A stretch of 43,010 nt of DNA from Microbacteriaceae bacterium. Its GTDB lineage: Bacteria; Actinomycetota; Actinomycetes; Actinomycetales; Microbacteriaceae. The notes under the pieces were generated by a model. The model did no database searches. It was not told the origin of the DNA and saw only the letters and a program-made list of their open reading frames with translations. Shown piece after piece: positions 16,337 to 24,047 of the stretch. Within the stretch, counting starts at the first letter, position 1; every line of letters begins with the position of its first letter. The translations under genes were made by a program, and so were the position numbers. The stretch lies in contig JAODAR010000012.1 in NCBI GenBank assembly GCA_025463545.1, positions 1 through 43,010 of the forward strand. The letters run 5' to 3'.

Positions 16337-17737
16337 ATGGAGCTTAGAGGTACGAACGACACAGTCGAGGTCACCGACGCGCTAGGCCGGACGGCTGCCG
16401 ACGAAGATCAAATGGGTCGATGGTCGCTGTTCATGGCGTTCTATGGCATCGCCAGCGCTATGTTCATGCTCTACATCGGTTCGGCGATGGCGGTCGCCTT
16501 CGGGACTGCCAACGCGCTCATCGGGCTGGCGTTGACCATCATCGTCTACAGTCTGATCAACTCGGTGCTGGCGAAGCACTCGATCCGGAACCGGACCACC
16601 GTCGCGCGGTTCTCGCGCACCATTCTGGGCAAGACCGGCACCGTCATTGCAGCTGTGATTCTTGCCTTGACGGCGATCTACTACGCCGTCTTCGAGGGCG
16701 AGATCGTGGTCTATGCCTTCCAGTCGGCATTCGGTGGTGAGAAGTGGGTGTGGAGCCTGGTCGTTGTCGCGTACTCCACTCCGCTCATTCTCGGGGGAGT
16801 TCGGCGCTTCCTCGACAAGCTCAACGGCTGGCTGCTGCCGCTGTATCTGATCGGCCTGGTGGTGATGGTGGTGTGGGCCGGCGTGCGGTATGGATTCTCC
16901 GACGCCTGGCTTACACAAACTCCCGGACCTGAGCTACCCCTCGCATCTGGAGGCCCTGGCTGGCTGGCGACCTTCTCGGCGTACCTGGGCGTGTGGGTCC
17001 TGATGATGTACGTGATGGACTTCGCCGCGCTCGGCAAGCGGAAGGACGTCAAGTTCCACTCTCGGTACACCTTCACCTGGCCGTTCTGGACGCTCACGTA
17101 TGGCGTAAACGCGCTTGTCGGGATCTTCCTTACCTTCACCATCCCCGGGCTGGAAGTATCCGAATCCGGCCTATCGGGTGGCCTCGTCGCGCTCATGGGC
17201 CCGATCGGTCTGATCATCATTCTCATCTCCCAGACCAGAATCAACACGGCCAACTACTACATCGGCGCAACGAACCTCCAAGAGTTCGGAGAACGACTGT
17301 TCCGAGTGAAGTTGCCGGCCTTCGTCTGGGTGATCCTGTCTTCGATCATCATCTTCGCGCTGATGCTTCTCCCGATCATCCAGTACCTCCTCATCGCACT
17401 GGCGTGGCAGGGCGTTCTCGTCAGCGGATGGGTCGCCATCGCGCTCACGCACATCCTCCTCACCAGATCGCGACAGGAGAGCGGGCTGCTCGGAGACGAG
17501 CACTACCGGCACGTCCACGCCCCTGGCCTGATCGCCTGGGTCGCAGCGACCGTCGTCGGCATCTTTCTCACGAGCGTCTTCCCCTGGGGCGCCACCTGGG
17601 GCCCGATCGCAACACTGATCGTCGCGAGCGGACTTTACGCGTCGCTCCGGCCCCTGTTCCGGCACCAATCAGCCCTCCGCCCATCCTCGACTGCTGGCTC
17701 TTTGCCGCTGATCACCGTCGAAGCAACGACCTCCTAA
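16337..17737 (+). CDS. NCS1-type purine/cytosine permease family transporter
   Basis: 466-residue polytopic membrane protein with about twelve hydrophobic segments and a soluble N-terminus of about 25 residues. It resembles the nucleobase:cation symporter-1 family (first helices FMAFYGIASAMFMLYIGSAM; later NTANYYIGATNLQ). Members take up cytosine, uracil, allantoin, hydantoins, thiamine or pyridoxine by Na+ or H+ symport. AAAGGAGAA lies 5 nt before the ATG, a strong ribosome binding site. It sits between the cyclase-family hydrolase and the RutA-like oxygenase, so it should import the pathway substrate, probably a nitrogen heterocycle. Confidence 0.87.
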   Translation: MELRGTNDTVEVTDALGRTAADEDQMGRWSLFMAFYGIASAMFMLYIGSAMAVAFGTANALIGLALTIIVYSLINSVLAKHSIRNRTTVARFSRTILGKTGTVIAAVILALTAIYYAVFEGEIVVYAFQSAFGGEKWVWSLVVVAYSTPLILGGVRRFLDKLNGWLLPLYLIGLVVMVVWAGVRYGFSDAWLTQTPGPELPLASGGPGWLATFSAYLGVWVLMMYVMDFAALGKRKDVKFHSRYTFTWPFWTLTYGVNALVGIFLTFTIPGLEVSESGLSGGLVALMGPIGLIIILISQTRINTANYYIGATNLQEFGERLFRVKLPAFVWVILSSIIIFALMLLPIIQYLLIALAWQGVLVSGWVAIALTHILLTRSRQESGLLGDEHYRHVHAPGLIAWVAATVVGIFLTSVFPWGATWGPIATLIVASGLYASLRPLFRHQSALRPSSTAGSLPLITVEATTS

Positions 17738-17822
17738 CCTGAACCATCAACCTTCGGTGTCGCTCCTACGCCCTAGCCGGTGTCGACATCACCGCACCTG
17801 AAAGAGAAACTGGAGATAAAGA

Positions 17823-18911
17823 ATGAGCCTGAAACTTGGAGTTTTCCTCCCCAACGGCCAAAACGGGTACATCATCTCGGAGAACGCGCCCCAGTACGAG
17901 CCGACCTTCGAACACTGCCTCGCAATCGCGCAGGAGGCCGAGAACATCGGCCTCGACTTCGTACTCTCGATGATCAAGTACCGCGGCTTCGGCGGTAAGA
18001 CCGGCTACTGGGACGGCTGCCTTGACTCGGTCGTGTTGGCTACCGGTATCGCCGCCCACACCAGCAAGATTGATGTATTCGCCACCGTTCCGGTCCTGGG
18101 CGTTCCCCCGGTGATCGCGGCCCGCCAGCTTGCGACCTTCGACGAGATCGCAAAGGGTCGCGGCGGAGTGAACCTCGTGACCGGCTGGAACCGCCCGGAA
18201 TATGATCCCATGGGTCTGTGGCCCGGTGACGAGTACTACGAACGTCGCTATGACTACGCAGCCGAGTATGTACAGATCATGCGTGGACTATGGCGTGATG
18301 GTCGCGTGACCTTCAAGGGAGAGTTCTTCGACGTCAACGACGCGACCTGCTTCCCGAGCTCGGGTCGCGAACTCCCTATCGTCACGGCCGGCCAGTCGAC
18401 GAAAGGCCAGGTGTATACCGCGCACTATGGCGATTACAATTTCGTCTTCGGTGATCGTGAGCTGCTGCCCAAGATCACGAAGCCGATGCTCGAAGAAGCA
18501 GAGAAGGTCGGCCGCACGGTTGGCACTTATGCACTCTTCACGATCATTGCAGCGGAGACGGATGAAGAGGCACTCGCTAAGACCGAGCACATTGTTAGCG
18601 GCCAGGATACTGAGGCCCTCAAGAACGTCGCCGGCAGTGCTGCGCTCGATCCGCAGACCGGAGGCACGAGCGCGCACTTCGTGAAAGGCCTTACGGCTCC
18701 CGCGGAAGAGGGCAACTTGACCTTCATGAGCTTCCCGGTGATCCACGGCTCCTACGAGAACGTCGCTGAACAGATCGCCACGCTCCAGCACGACACCGGC
18801 GTCGCAGGCGTGCTCATGACGTTCGTCGACTACGTGCCTGACATCAAGGTGTTCGGCGAGAAGGTACTGCCACTCATCCACGAGAAGCTGGCCGAACTCC
18901 AAGCCGCCTGA
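17823..18911 (+). CDS. RutA-like flavin-dependent oxygenase (luciferase-like, amide-cleaving type)
   Basis: 362-residue class C flavin monooxygenase closely resembling pyrimidine oxygenase RutA along its length. From memory of E. coli RutA, shared blocks include NGYIISENAPQYEPTFE (RutA: NGWLISTHAPQYMPTFE), LSMIKYRGFGGKT, GVNLVTGWNRPEY (117-122 NLVTGW), GLWPGDEYYERRYDY and VIHGSYENVAEQIA. RutA uses FMNH2 and O2 to cleave the uracil ring amide. Related enzymes act on other N- or S-heterocycles, so uracil is not proven here. Reduced flavin would come from the two reductases encoded downstream. GGAG lies about 8 nt before the ATG. The substrate may be a cyclic ureide, a pteridine- or flavin-like ring, or uracil itself. 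Confidence 0.9.
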   Translation: MSLKLGVFLPNGQNGYIISENAPQYEPTFEHCLAIAQEAENIGLDFVLSMIKYRGFGGKTGYWDGCLDSVVLATGIAAHTSKIDVFATVPVLGVPPVIAARQLATFDEIAKGRGGVNLVTGWNRPEYDPMGLWPGDEYYERRYDYAAEYVQIMRGLWRDGRVTFKGEFFDVNDATCFPSSGRELPIVTAGQSTKGQVYTAHYGDYNFVFGDRELLPKITKPMLEEAEKVGRTVGTYALFTIIAAETDEEALAKTEHIVSGQDTEALKNVAGSAALDPQTGGTSAHFVKGLTAPAEEGNLTFMSFPVIHGSYENVAEQIATLQHDTGVAGVLMTFVDYVPDIKVFGEKVLPLIHEKLAELQAA

Positions 18912-18976
18912 ATCGCACGACGCCGTTCCAGGCTGTGCGACCGCTCATTACCGATGCGCGCACTCGCACCGCCTGG

Positions 18977-19041
18977 AGCGGAGCACCTCACCGGCTCCGC
19001 TGCACGGCGTGGGCGCGGCAGAAGGGTGCCTTACGGCACCC
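18977..19041 (+). other. Two hairpins between the RutA-like and SDR genes
   Basis: The 197-nt gap holds AGCGGAG / CTCCGCT (18977-18983 and 18995-19001) and GGGTGCC-TTAC-GGCACCC (19024-19041). Neither has a U-tract. They could stabilise the upstream mRNA or partly terminate it, lowering expression of the second half of the cluster. Confidence 0.4.
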
Positions 19042-19108
19042 GACGTCAACATCAGCATCGGCGCCACCGGCTAGCGAAGCGGAGGCGCGTCACACGAAGG
19101 AGCAGACC

Positions 19109-20080
19109 ATGGACGATCATTCCAAGATCCTCCTAACTGGAGCACGCGGGTTGGTGGGACGTGGTGTTGCCCGGAAGCTCGGCCTTGCAGGGCGTGCCTA
19201 TGTCGCTATCGACCAAACCAACAGCGGGAGCGACGGTCACGACGTCATCGCCTGCGACGTGCGCGACACCCACAAGCTGCACGATCTCGCATCCGAGCAC
19301 ACATTCGACGCGATCATCCATTGCGCCGGATACTCCGGACCGATGCTGGGACAGGACAATCCCGCCGCAGTCATCGCTGTGAACGTGGGCGGGACCGCGA
19401 ACCTGCTCGAGCTGGCACGCATCCATCGCATCCCTCGATTTGTGTTCTGCTCATCAGTCAGCGCCGTTGGTCCCACCTCGGCCGCGACAACCGAAGACAT
19501 CGTCCCTAGGCCGACGACGGTCTACGGTGCGAGCAAGGCGGCCTGCGAAGACCTCATCACCGCATACGAGCGGACCACCGACATTACGACGGTGAGCCTG
19601 CGACTCTCCGCGGTCTGGGGTCCTGAACGCACGACCGCGTGCGCGCTGGGGACCATGATCAAAAACGCAAGCACAGGGCGCACCACAATCTTCGACAACG
19701 GTGGAGATTTCCCGACGCAATACCTGCATGTGGACGACGCTGCCGCCGCACTCATCCTGGCCGTCGACGTCATGTCCCCAGCACAGCACATCTTCAACAT
19801 CAACGGTGGCGAGTATGAGACCCTCGCTGCGATCGCCGACCGTGTCCGGTCGGCGATTCCCGGCGCCCACATCCTTCTCGGCCCGGGCGGGGACCCAACC
19901 TACGACTGGCAGGAACCGTTCCGTATCGATGCCGCAAAACACCACCTGGGCTTCGAACCCCGCGTGTCGTTAGCGCAGGGAATCGACGCGTTCGTCAACG
20001 CCATCACTGATCCTTCACACACTCCGACGGGGACGAACCAGGCAAAAGCCTCGGGGCGGCCCCAACAGCAAGGGAACTGA
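19109..20080 (+). CDS. NAD-dependent epimerase/dehydratase family protein (extended SDR)
   Basis: 323 residues. Rossmann motif GARGLVGRG (11-19) and catalytic Tyr139-x-x-x-Lys143 in YGASK, with SSVSAVG supplying the Ser region. The start at 19109 has GAAGGAG about 7 nt upstream; an in-frame extension upstream is low-complexity and not conserved-looking. Extended SDRs modify nucleotide sugars or other alcohols/ketones; the substrate cannot be read from sequence. Its stop is 2 nt before the flavin reductase, so the two genes are coupled. A role in oxidising or reducing a side chain (for example a polyol) of the substrate is possible but speculative. Confidence 0.88.
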   Translation: MDDHSKILLTGARGLVGRGVARKLGLAGRAYVAIDQTNSGSDGHDVIACDVRDTHKLHDLASEHTFDAIIHCAGYSGPMLGQDNPAAVIAVNVGGTANLLELARIHRIPRFVFCSSVSAVGPTSAATTEDIVPRPTTVYGASKAACEDLITAYERTTDITTVSLRLSAVWGPERTTACALGTMIKNASTGRTTIFDNGGDFPTQYLHVDDAAAALILAVDVMSPAQHIFNINGGEYETLAAIADRVRSAIPGAHILLGPGGDPTYDWQEPFRIDAAKHHLGFEPRVSLAQGIDAFVNAITDPSHTPTGTNQAKASGRPQQQGN

Positions 20081-20082
20081 AA

Positions 20083-20649
20083 ATGACCCAGCATGCAACC
20101 GAAGAGGCGCTCTCCCTGTCGACCGTCGACGTCGTCAACGGACTCAGCCCAGAAATCTTCAAAGACCTCTTCCGAAACTATCCGGCGGGCGTGGCGCTCA
20201 TCACCGCGGACGACGGGACCAGACCCGTCGCGCTGACAGCAACATCCGTCAGTTCCATCAGCGTGGAGCCGCCCTTGCTGATGTTCTCCCTGTCGGCGCT
20301 GTCCTCCGCGTCACCGGTCATCCGCAACTCCGAAACCGTGGTCGTTCACCTGCTCGGAGCCGACCAACTGCATCTGGCGAAGCTCGGCGCAACCAGCGGG
20401 GTGGACAGATTCGCAAACACCGACCAGTGGACGAGGCTGCCCTCCGGTGAGGCCCTCTTTCACACCGCCAAGACGTGGATCCGAGGACGGATCATCCACC
20501 AGCTCACCGCTGGCGCGTCCACGATCGTCATCGTGCACGCACTCGAGTCCGGAGCTCAGAGCGAGCACGAGCAGGACCGAGACGGCCGGCCCTTGGTCTA
20601 CCACAACCGCACTTGGCATGCCATCAGCGACCGATCGCTCGCGGAGTAA
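20083..20649 (+). CDS. Flavin reductase (RutF/HpaC-like)
   Basis: 188-residue protein with the flavin reductase FMN-binding split-barrel domain (about 25-180; FRNYPAGVALITADDG, GTRPVALTATSVSSISVEPP). The family supplies FMNH2 or FADH2 from NAD(P)H to two-component oxygenases such as RutA and HpaB. Located 2 nt after the SDR and 4 nt before the lumazine-synthase-like gene, with AAGGGA upstream. It is the expected partner of the RutA-like oxygenase. Confidence 0.9.
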   Translation: MTQHATEEALSLSTVDVVNGLSPEIFKDLFRNYPAGVALITADDGTRPVALTATSVSSISVEPPLLMFSLSALSSASPVIRNSETVVVHLLGADQLHLAKLGATSGVDRFANTDQWTRLPSGEALFHTAKTWIRGRIIHQLTAGASTIVIVHALESGAQSEHEQDRDGRPLVYHNRTWHAISDRSLAE

Positions 20650-20653
20650 CCCG

Positions 20654-21130
20654 GTGACTGCAATGGCAAGACTCCAACCTGCCGCCCGAGTTGCTATCCT
20701 CGCATCCCGCTGGCACGCCGACCTAGTCGACGGTGCGGTAGAAGGCTTCACAGGGCACCTGAATGATTACGGGAGCTCGCGTGGATCTGTTCCAGGTTGC
20801 CAGAGCATTCGACATCCCGCTTCATGCCCAAGGACTGGCCCTCTCCGGCAGATACGACGCCATCGCAGGATGTGCTCTGGTCGTGGACGGTGGCATGTAC
20901 CGTCACGAGTTCGTGTCCCAGACCGTGGTGAGCGCACTCATGCCGGTGCAGCTGTCGATGGATGCGCCCGTGTTCTCCGCCGTGCTGCTGCCCCATCACT
21001 TCCACGAGCCCACGATCATGTCCGCTTCTTCACCGAGCACGTGCTGGTCACAGGCAGACAGCTCGCCGATGCGGTCACCCAGACCCTCGCCGCCCTGGCG
21101 GCCCTTCCCGACACGGAGCAGCAGTCATGA
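20654..21130 (+). pseudogene. ribH: RibH2-type lumazine synthase, broken by two compensating frameshifts
   Basis: The start is GTG 20654, with GGAG overlapping the upstream stop. The first frame (ARVAILASRWHADLVDGAVE) runs to about 20780. Homology then continues one base over from about 20781 to 21008 (DLFQVARAFDIPLHAQ, ALVVDGGMYRHEFVSQ, LLPHHFHE), so about one extra base lies in 20771-20781. It returns to the first frame near 21009-21011, where one base seems missing, and runs on as HDHVRFFTEHVLVTG to the stop at 21130. That stop overlaps the next start (ATGA), which supports it as the ancestral end. The corrected length is 158 residues, normal for the decameric RibH2 (Brucella-type) synthase, which condenses 5-amino-6-ribitylaminouracil with a C4 phosphate. 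As read, no full-length protein is made. Confidence 0.85.
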
Positions 21131-21972
21131 CCCGTCCCAGCTCAAGTAGCTCTTTCAAAGTGCGCGCCGTGCAGGTTGCCTACGACGACGACGAAACGGT
21201 CGTTGAACGCGTGCATCGTGTGGCGGATCTTGTGTCTAAGCAACGCGACGCGGACCTCATCGTCCTGCCCGAACTGTGGGCCCCCGGCTACTTCTACTTC
21301 TCCCAGTGGGGCGAGCGGGCAGAGACTCTCGACGGTCCCACCGTCACTGCCCTAGCCGAGGCTGCCCAAGCGGCGAACGCGGTCGTGCACATCGGATCGA
21401 TCCTGGAACGCGCCGACGATCGGAATGGGCGCGCCGTCGCCGACTCTGGAGGCCGAGGACTGTGGAACACGTCCATCGTTCTCGGACCCGACGGGACACG
21501 GATCGCCGACTACCGTAAAATCCATCCGTTCGGCTTCGGAGAAGGCGAACCCACACTGATCGACGCCGGAGCGGACATCGCCACGGTCACCATCGACCGC
21601 GGTGAAGCACCCGTCGTCGTCGGTCTCGCCACCTGCTACGACCTTCGATTTCCGGAACTTTTCCGGCAACTCACCTCGGCCGGATCCACAATCTTCACGG
21701 TGCCCGCTGCGTGGCCCGCAGCGCGTCGCGAGCACTGGCAGGTCCTCGGTCGTGCCCGAGCAATCGAGAACCAGGCCTTCGTCGTGCAATGCAATACCGG
21801 CGGTACCCACGGTGGAGTGATCGTGGACGGGCACAGCCAGATCATCTCTCCCCGCGGCGACGTGCTCGCACAAGCCGGTGCCGGTGAAGAGGTGCTCGCC
21901 GTCGACATCGACCTGGACGACCTCCACGAGTACCGGCGCGCTTTTCCCGTGCTCGCCGATCGCCGACTCTGA
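21127..21972 (+). CDS. Carbon-nitrogen hydrolase (nitrilase superfamily)
   Basis: 281 residues with the complete Glu-Lys-Cys triad: Glu49 in LPELW, Lys131 in YRKIHPFGF and Cys170 in ATCYDLRFPE. The superfamily hydrolyses amides, carbamoyl and ureido groups or nitriles; relatives include omega-amidase (Nit2) and beta-ureidopropionase. The start overlaps the lumazine-synthase-like stop by 4 nt, and GGAG lies 8 nt upstream. In the pathway it could hydrolyse a ureido or amide intermediate after ring opening, a step done by the isochorismatase-like RutB in the classical Rut pathway (inference). Confidence 0.9.
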   Translation: MTRPSSSSSFKVRAVQVAYDDDETVVERVHRVADLVSKQRDADLIVLPELWAPGYFYFSQWGERAETLDGPTVTALAEAAQAANAVVHIGSILERADDRNGRAVADSGGRGLWNTSIVLGPDGTRIADYRKIHPFGFGEGEPTLIDAGADIATVTIDRGEAPVVVGLATCYDLRFPELFRQLTSAGSTIFTVPAAWPAARREHWQVLGRARAIENQAFVVQCNTGGTHGGVIVDGHSQIISPRGDVLAQAGAGEEVLAVDIDLDDLHEYRRAFPVLADRRL

Positions 21973-21991
21973 GAACAGGACCTCACACGAT

Positions 21992-22543
21992 ATGACCGCA
22001 CTGAACCTCGTCTCACTCTCCGCTAGCCCTCACGAGCCATCCAAGACGACCGCGCTGCTCGACGCCGTCGTCACCGAACTTGGGCGACGACTCGACCTGG
22101 CCGACCGCCGCATCCTCATCAGCGACATCGCCCCCGAACTCGGAAGCGCGCTCTCCCGACAGAACGTCGGACCCCGAGCCGCCGAGGCACTGAAAGACGT
22201 TGAGGCAAGCGACCTGCTCGTCGTCTCGACTCCGACGTATCGGGCCTCATACACGGGGATGTTCAAGCACTTCTTCGACTTCATTGGTCAAGACGCCCTG
22301 GCAGGAAAACCCGTCTTCCTCTCCAGCATCGGCGGCAACGCGTCACACTCCCTTAGCATCGACCACCAGTTGCGCCCCCTCTTCGCGTTCTTTCGCGCCG
22401 TGTCCCTGCCGGTCGGGGTGTTCGCCGAAAACGTCGACTTCGATCACTACACCGCGAGTGAGAACCTGCGCGCGCGCATCACATCGGCCGTCGACGAGGC
22501 GCTGCCCATCATCGGTGCGCGTGTTGATGGAGCCCGCCGGTGA
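21992..22543 (+). CDS. NAD(P)H-dependent FMN reductase (SsuE/MsuE-like)
   Basis: 183 residues with a flavodoxin-like fold. The phosphate loop is SASPHEPSKTTALL near the N-terminus, and TPTYRASYTGMFKHFFDF is the strongly conserved block of SsuE/MsuE-type reductases. These deliver FMNH2 to class C oxygenases such as SsuD, MsuD and EmoA. It follows the C-N hydrolase by 19 nt. It is a second reductase, unrelated in fold to the RutF-like protein in the same cluster. Confidence 0.88.
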   Translation: MTALNLVSLSASPHEPSKTTALLDAVVTELGRRLDLADRRILISDIAPELGSALSRQNVGPRAAEALKDVEASDLLVVSTPTYRASYTGMFKHFFDFIGQDALAGKPVFLSSIGGNASHSLSIDHQLRPLFAFFRAVSLPVGVFAENVDFDHYTASENLRARITSAVDEALPIIGARVDGARR

Positions 22544-22553
22544 CCGCGACACC

Positions 22554-22679
22554 ATGATCGTTCCGACGCAAGCACCTTCGGTAGGCGAGTCACCGACACG
22601 GAACAGGTTCTTCCTTAGCCTGGGAACCACCTCCTTTGGGGGCGGCGCCGTTCCGGGCTATGACTGGCGGCAGCAATAA
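22554..22679 (+). CDS. Short ORF, possible remnant of a membrane protein
   Basis: 41 codons starting at ATG 22554, ten bases after the FMN reductase stop. It reads into a hydrophobic stretch FFLSLGTTSFGGGAVPGY and then stops. It resembles the first membrane segment of a transporter (chromate-transporter or MFS-like N-termini look similar), but I cannot identify it. No good ribosome binding site. It may be the truncated end of the island. Confidence 0.25.
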   Translation: MIVPTQAPSVGESPTRNRFFLSLGTTSFGGGAVPGYDWRQQ

Positions 22680-22749
22680 ACTGAAGCACCCACAGTGGGT
22701 TGATTGCGGAACCGAGCGAATCAGTTCGCAGAACTCCCAGCGAACAAGA

Positions 22750-22775
22750 AAGGCCCCCGAGAGATCGGGGGCCTT
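22750..22775 (-). terminator. Rho-independent terminator of the MFS gene
   Basis: 11-bp stem AAGGCCCCCGA / TCGGGGGCCTT with a GAGA loop. On the minus strand it is followed by TCTTGTTC after the T-rich stem end. Located 17 nt past the MFS stop; it may also stop plus-strand transcripts from the island. Confidence 0.75.
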
Positions 22776-22791
22776 GGTCGTGGCCGCGGCG

Positions 22792-23955
22792 TCACCCGTC
22801 TATCGGTGCCGCCCTCTGCGGGTAGGCCAGCAGCAACAGCGCGGAAGCGATCCAGGCGAATCCAACGCCCGCGATCAGAATGCCGGCCCCGAGGCCCGCC
22901 GCGGCACCCGCACCGGCAAGGGCGGCACCGGCCGCCGAGGCAGTGGCTCGAAGTCCGGCGCCGACCGTGAACACCTGGGAGCGGACCGCGAGGGGGCTCT
23001 GTTGTTTGCGCAGCAACAGCATCGCCGCCGAGCTTGAAGCGGTGAACAGGCCCGAGAGCCCAATCGCTACGATGCTCCACACCAACCCCAGGTCGATCGC
23101 GGCGGCAATCGTGAACATTCCGGTGGCGGCGAAGCCGAGTCCCATGACGAGCTCCGGACGCATATTGCCCTGCCGTGCCGCGATCGCGAGCGCGCCCACC
23201 AGTCCTCCGATCGCCGCGGCCGACACGATGATGGCGCCGGCGTCGGGAGATCCGATGCGCTCGAGCGAAAGCGCGACAGCCGAGATGGCGAGACCCCCGT
23301 TGCCGAGCTGGCTGAGTGTGCCGGATGCCGTGACCACCGCGAGGGGGCGGTGTCTCGCGATGTGAGTCAGCCCCGCCCGCATCGCCATCCAGATCGAACC
23401 GGTCGTCACCGCGAGAGCGCTCAATCGTGTGAAAACGGTGGCGACGGCACCAAACACCGCACTGGCCGCCATCAGGAGCATCGCAAGCTCCGCCGAGCCC
23501 ACGGTGGCCGCCGTCGCGACGATCGCCGGGCCGGCAACCGCCCCGAGGTTGTACGAGAGCGCATCATTCGCGTACGCCCGGCGCTCGTCGGGAATGGCCT
23601 CGGTGACGAAGCTCGACAGTCCGCCCATGAAGAAGGGCGTCACCGTTCCAGCAACAATCAGCGCGCCGAATACCAACGCCAGGGGAATCGTGCTGAGGAA
23701 GGCAGCGGTCACGAACGCGGCGGCGGTGATAACGCCGGCTCCGGCAATGAGTAAGCGTGGACGTGAAGTGCGGTCGAGCGCCACTCCGACCAGCGGTGCG
23801 GAGAGGATGCTCGGTGCCAGGGATGCCGCAACCAGTGCACCCCCGAGCGCGACATCGCCGAAGCGCTCGACGGCAAGGATCGGGATGGCGACAATCGAGC
23901 CCCCGCTCGCCATTCGCAACGGAGTCGACGCGGCGAGATACGCGATCGCGCTCAT
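22792..23955 (-). CDS. MFS transporter
   Basis: 387-residue polytopic protein with about twelve hydrophobic segments and a typical MFS loop (LVGVALDRTSRPRLL) after helix 2. An exporter-type MFS protein is likely, but its substrate is not evident. It stands alone, converges on the island and ends at a strong terminator. Compact loops and an Ala-rich composition are normal for this GC content. Confidence 0.85.
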   Translation of the reverse strand: MSAIAYLAASTPLRMASGGSIVAIPILAVERFGDVALGGALVAASLAPSILSAPLVGVALDRTSRPRLLIAGAGVITAAAFVTAAFLSTIPLALVFGALIVAGTVTPFFMGGLSSFVTEAIPDERRAYANDALSYNLGAVAGPAIVATAATVGSAELAMLLMAASAVFGAVATVFTRLSALAVTTGSIWMAMRAGLTHIARHRPLAVVTASGTLSQLGNGGLAISAVALSLERIGSPDAGAIIVSAAAIGGLVGALAIAARQGNMRPELVMGLGFAATGMFTIAAAIDLGLVWSIVAIGLSGLFTASSSAAMLLLRKQQSPLAVRSQVFTVGAGLRATASAAGAALAGAGAAAGLGAGILIAGVGFAWIASALLLLAYPQRAAPIDG

Positions 23956-24047
23956 CGAGACGGCTGCAGACGATCGGCGGTGGAAGTCATCGGATCCATG
24001 CTACGGATACTGAGAATTTTCCGGCGACTGGCGTGACGCCCAGTCGG

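Noticed and set aside
20763..21149. Stand-alone 128-residue protein starting at ATG 20763
   Set aside because: Its central part is the middle of lumazine synthase and its last third is out of frame; it is explained better by frameshifts in one gene.
14870..22543. Complete canonical uracil (Rut) pathway
   Set aside because: Only RutA-, RutF- and permease-like functions are recognisable; RutB, RutC, RutD and RutE families are missing.
22554..22679. Chromate transporter N-terminus
   Set aside because: The FFLSLGTTSFGGG stretch is only weakly similar and could equally belong to another transporter family.
12816..22791. Search for a tRNA-Leu 3'-end duplication (attR) and an integrase bounding the island
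   Set aside because: No repeat of the T-arm/acceptor sequence and no recombinase gene was seen by eye, so integration into the tRNA gene is not claimed.
20000..22800. FMN riboswitch near the flavin-related genes
   Set aside because: No RFN-like conserved helices were recognisable upstream of these genes, which are packed with almost no leader.
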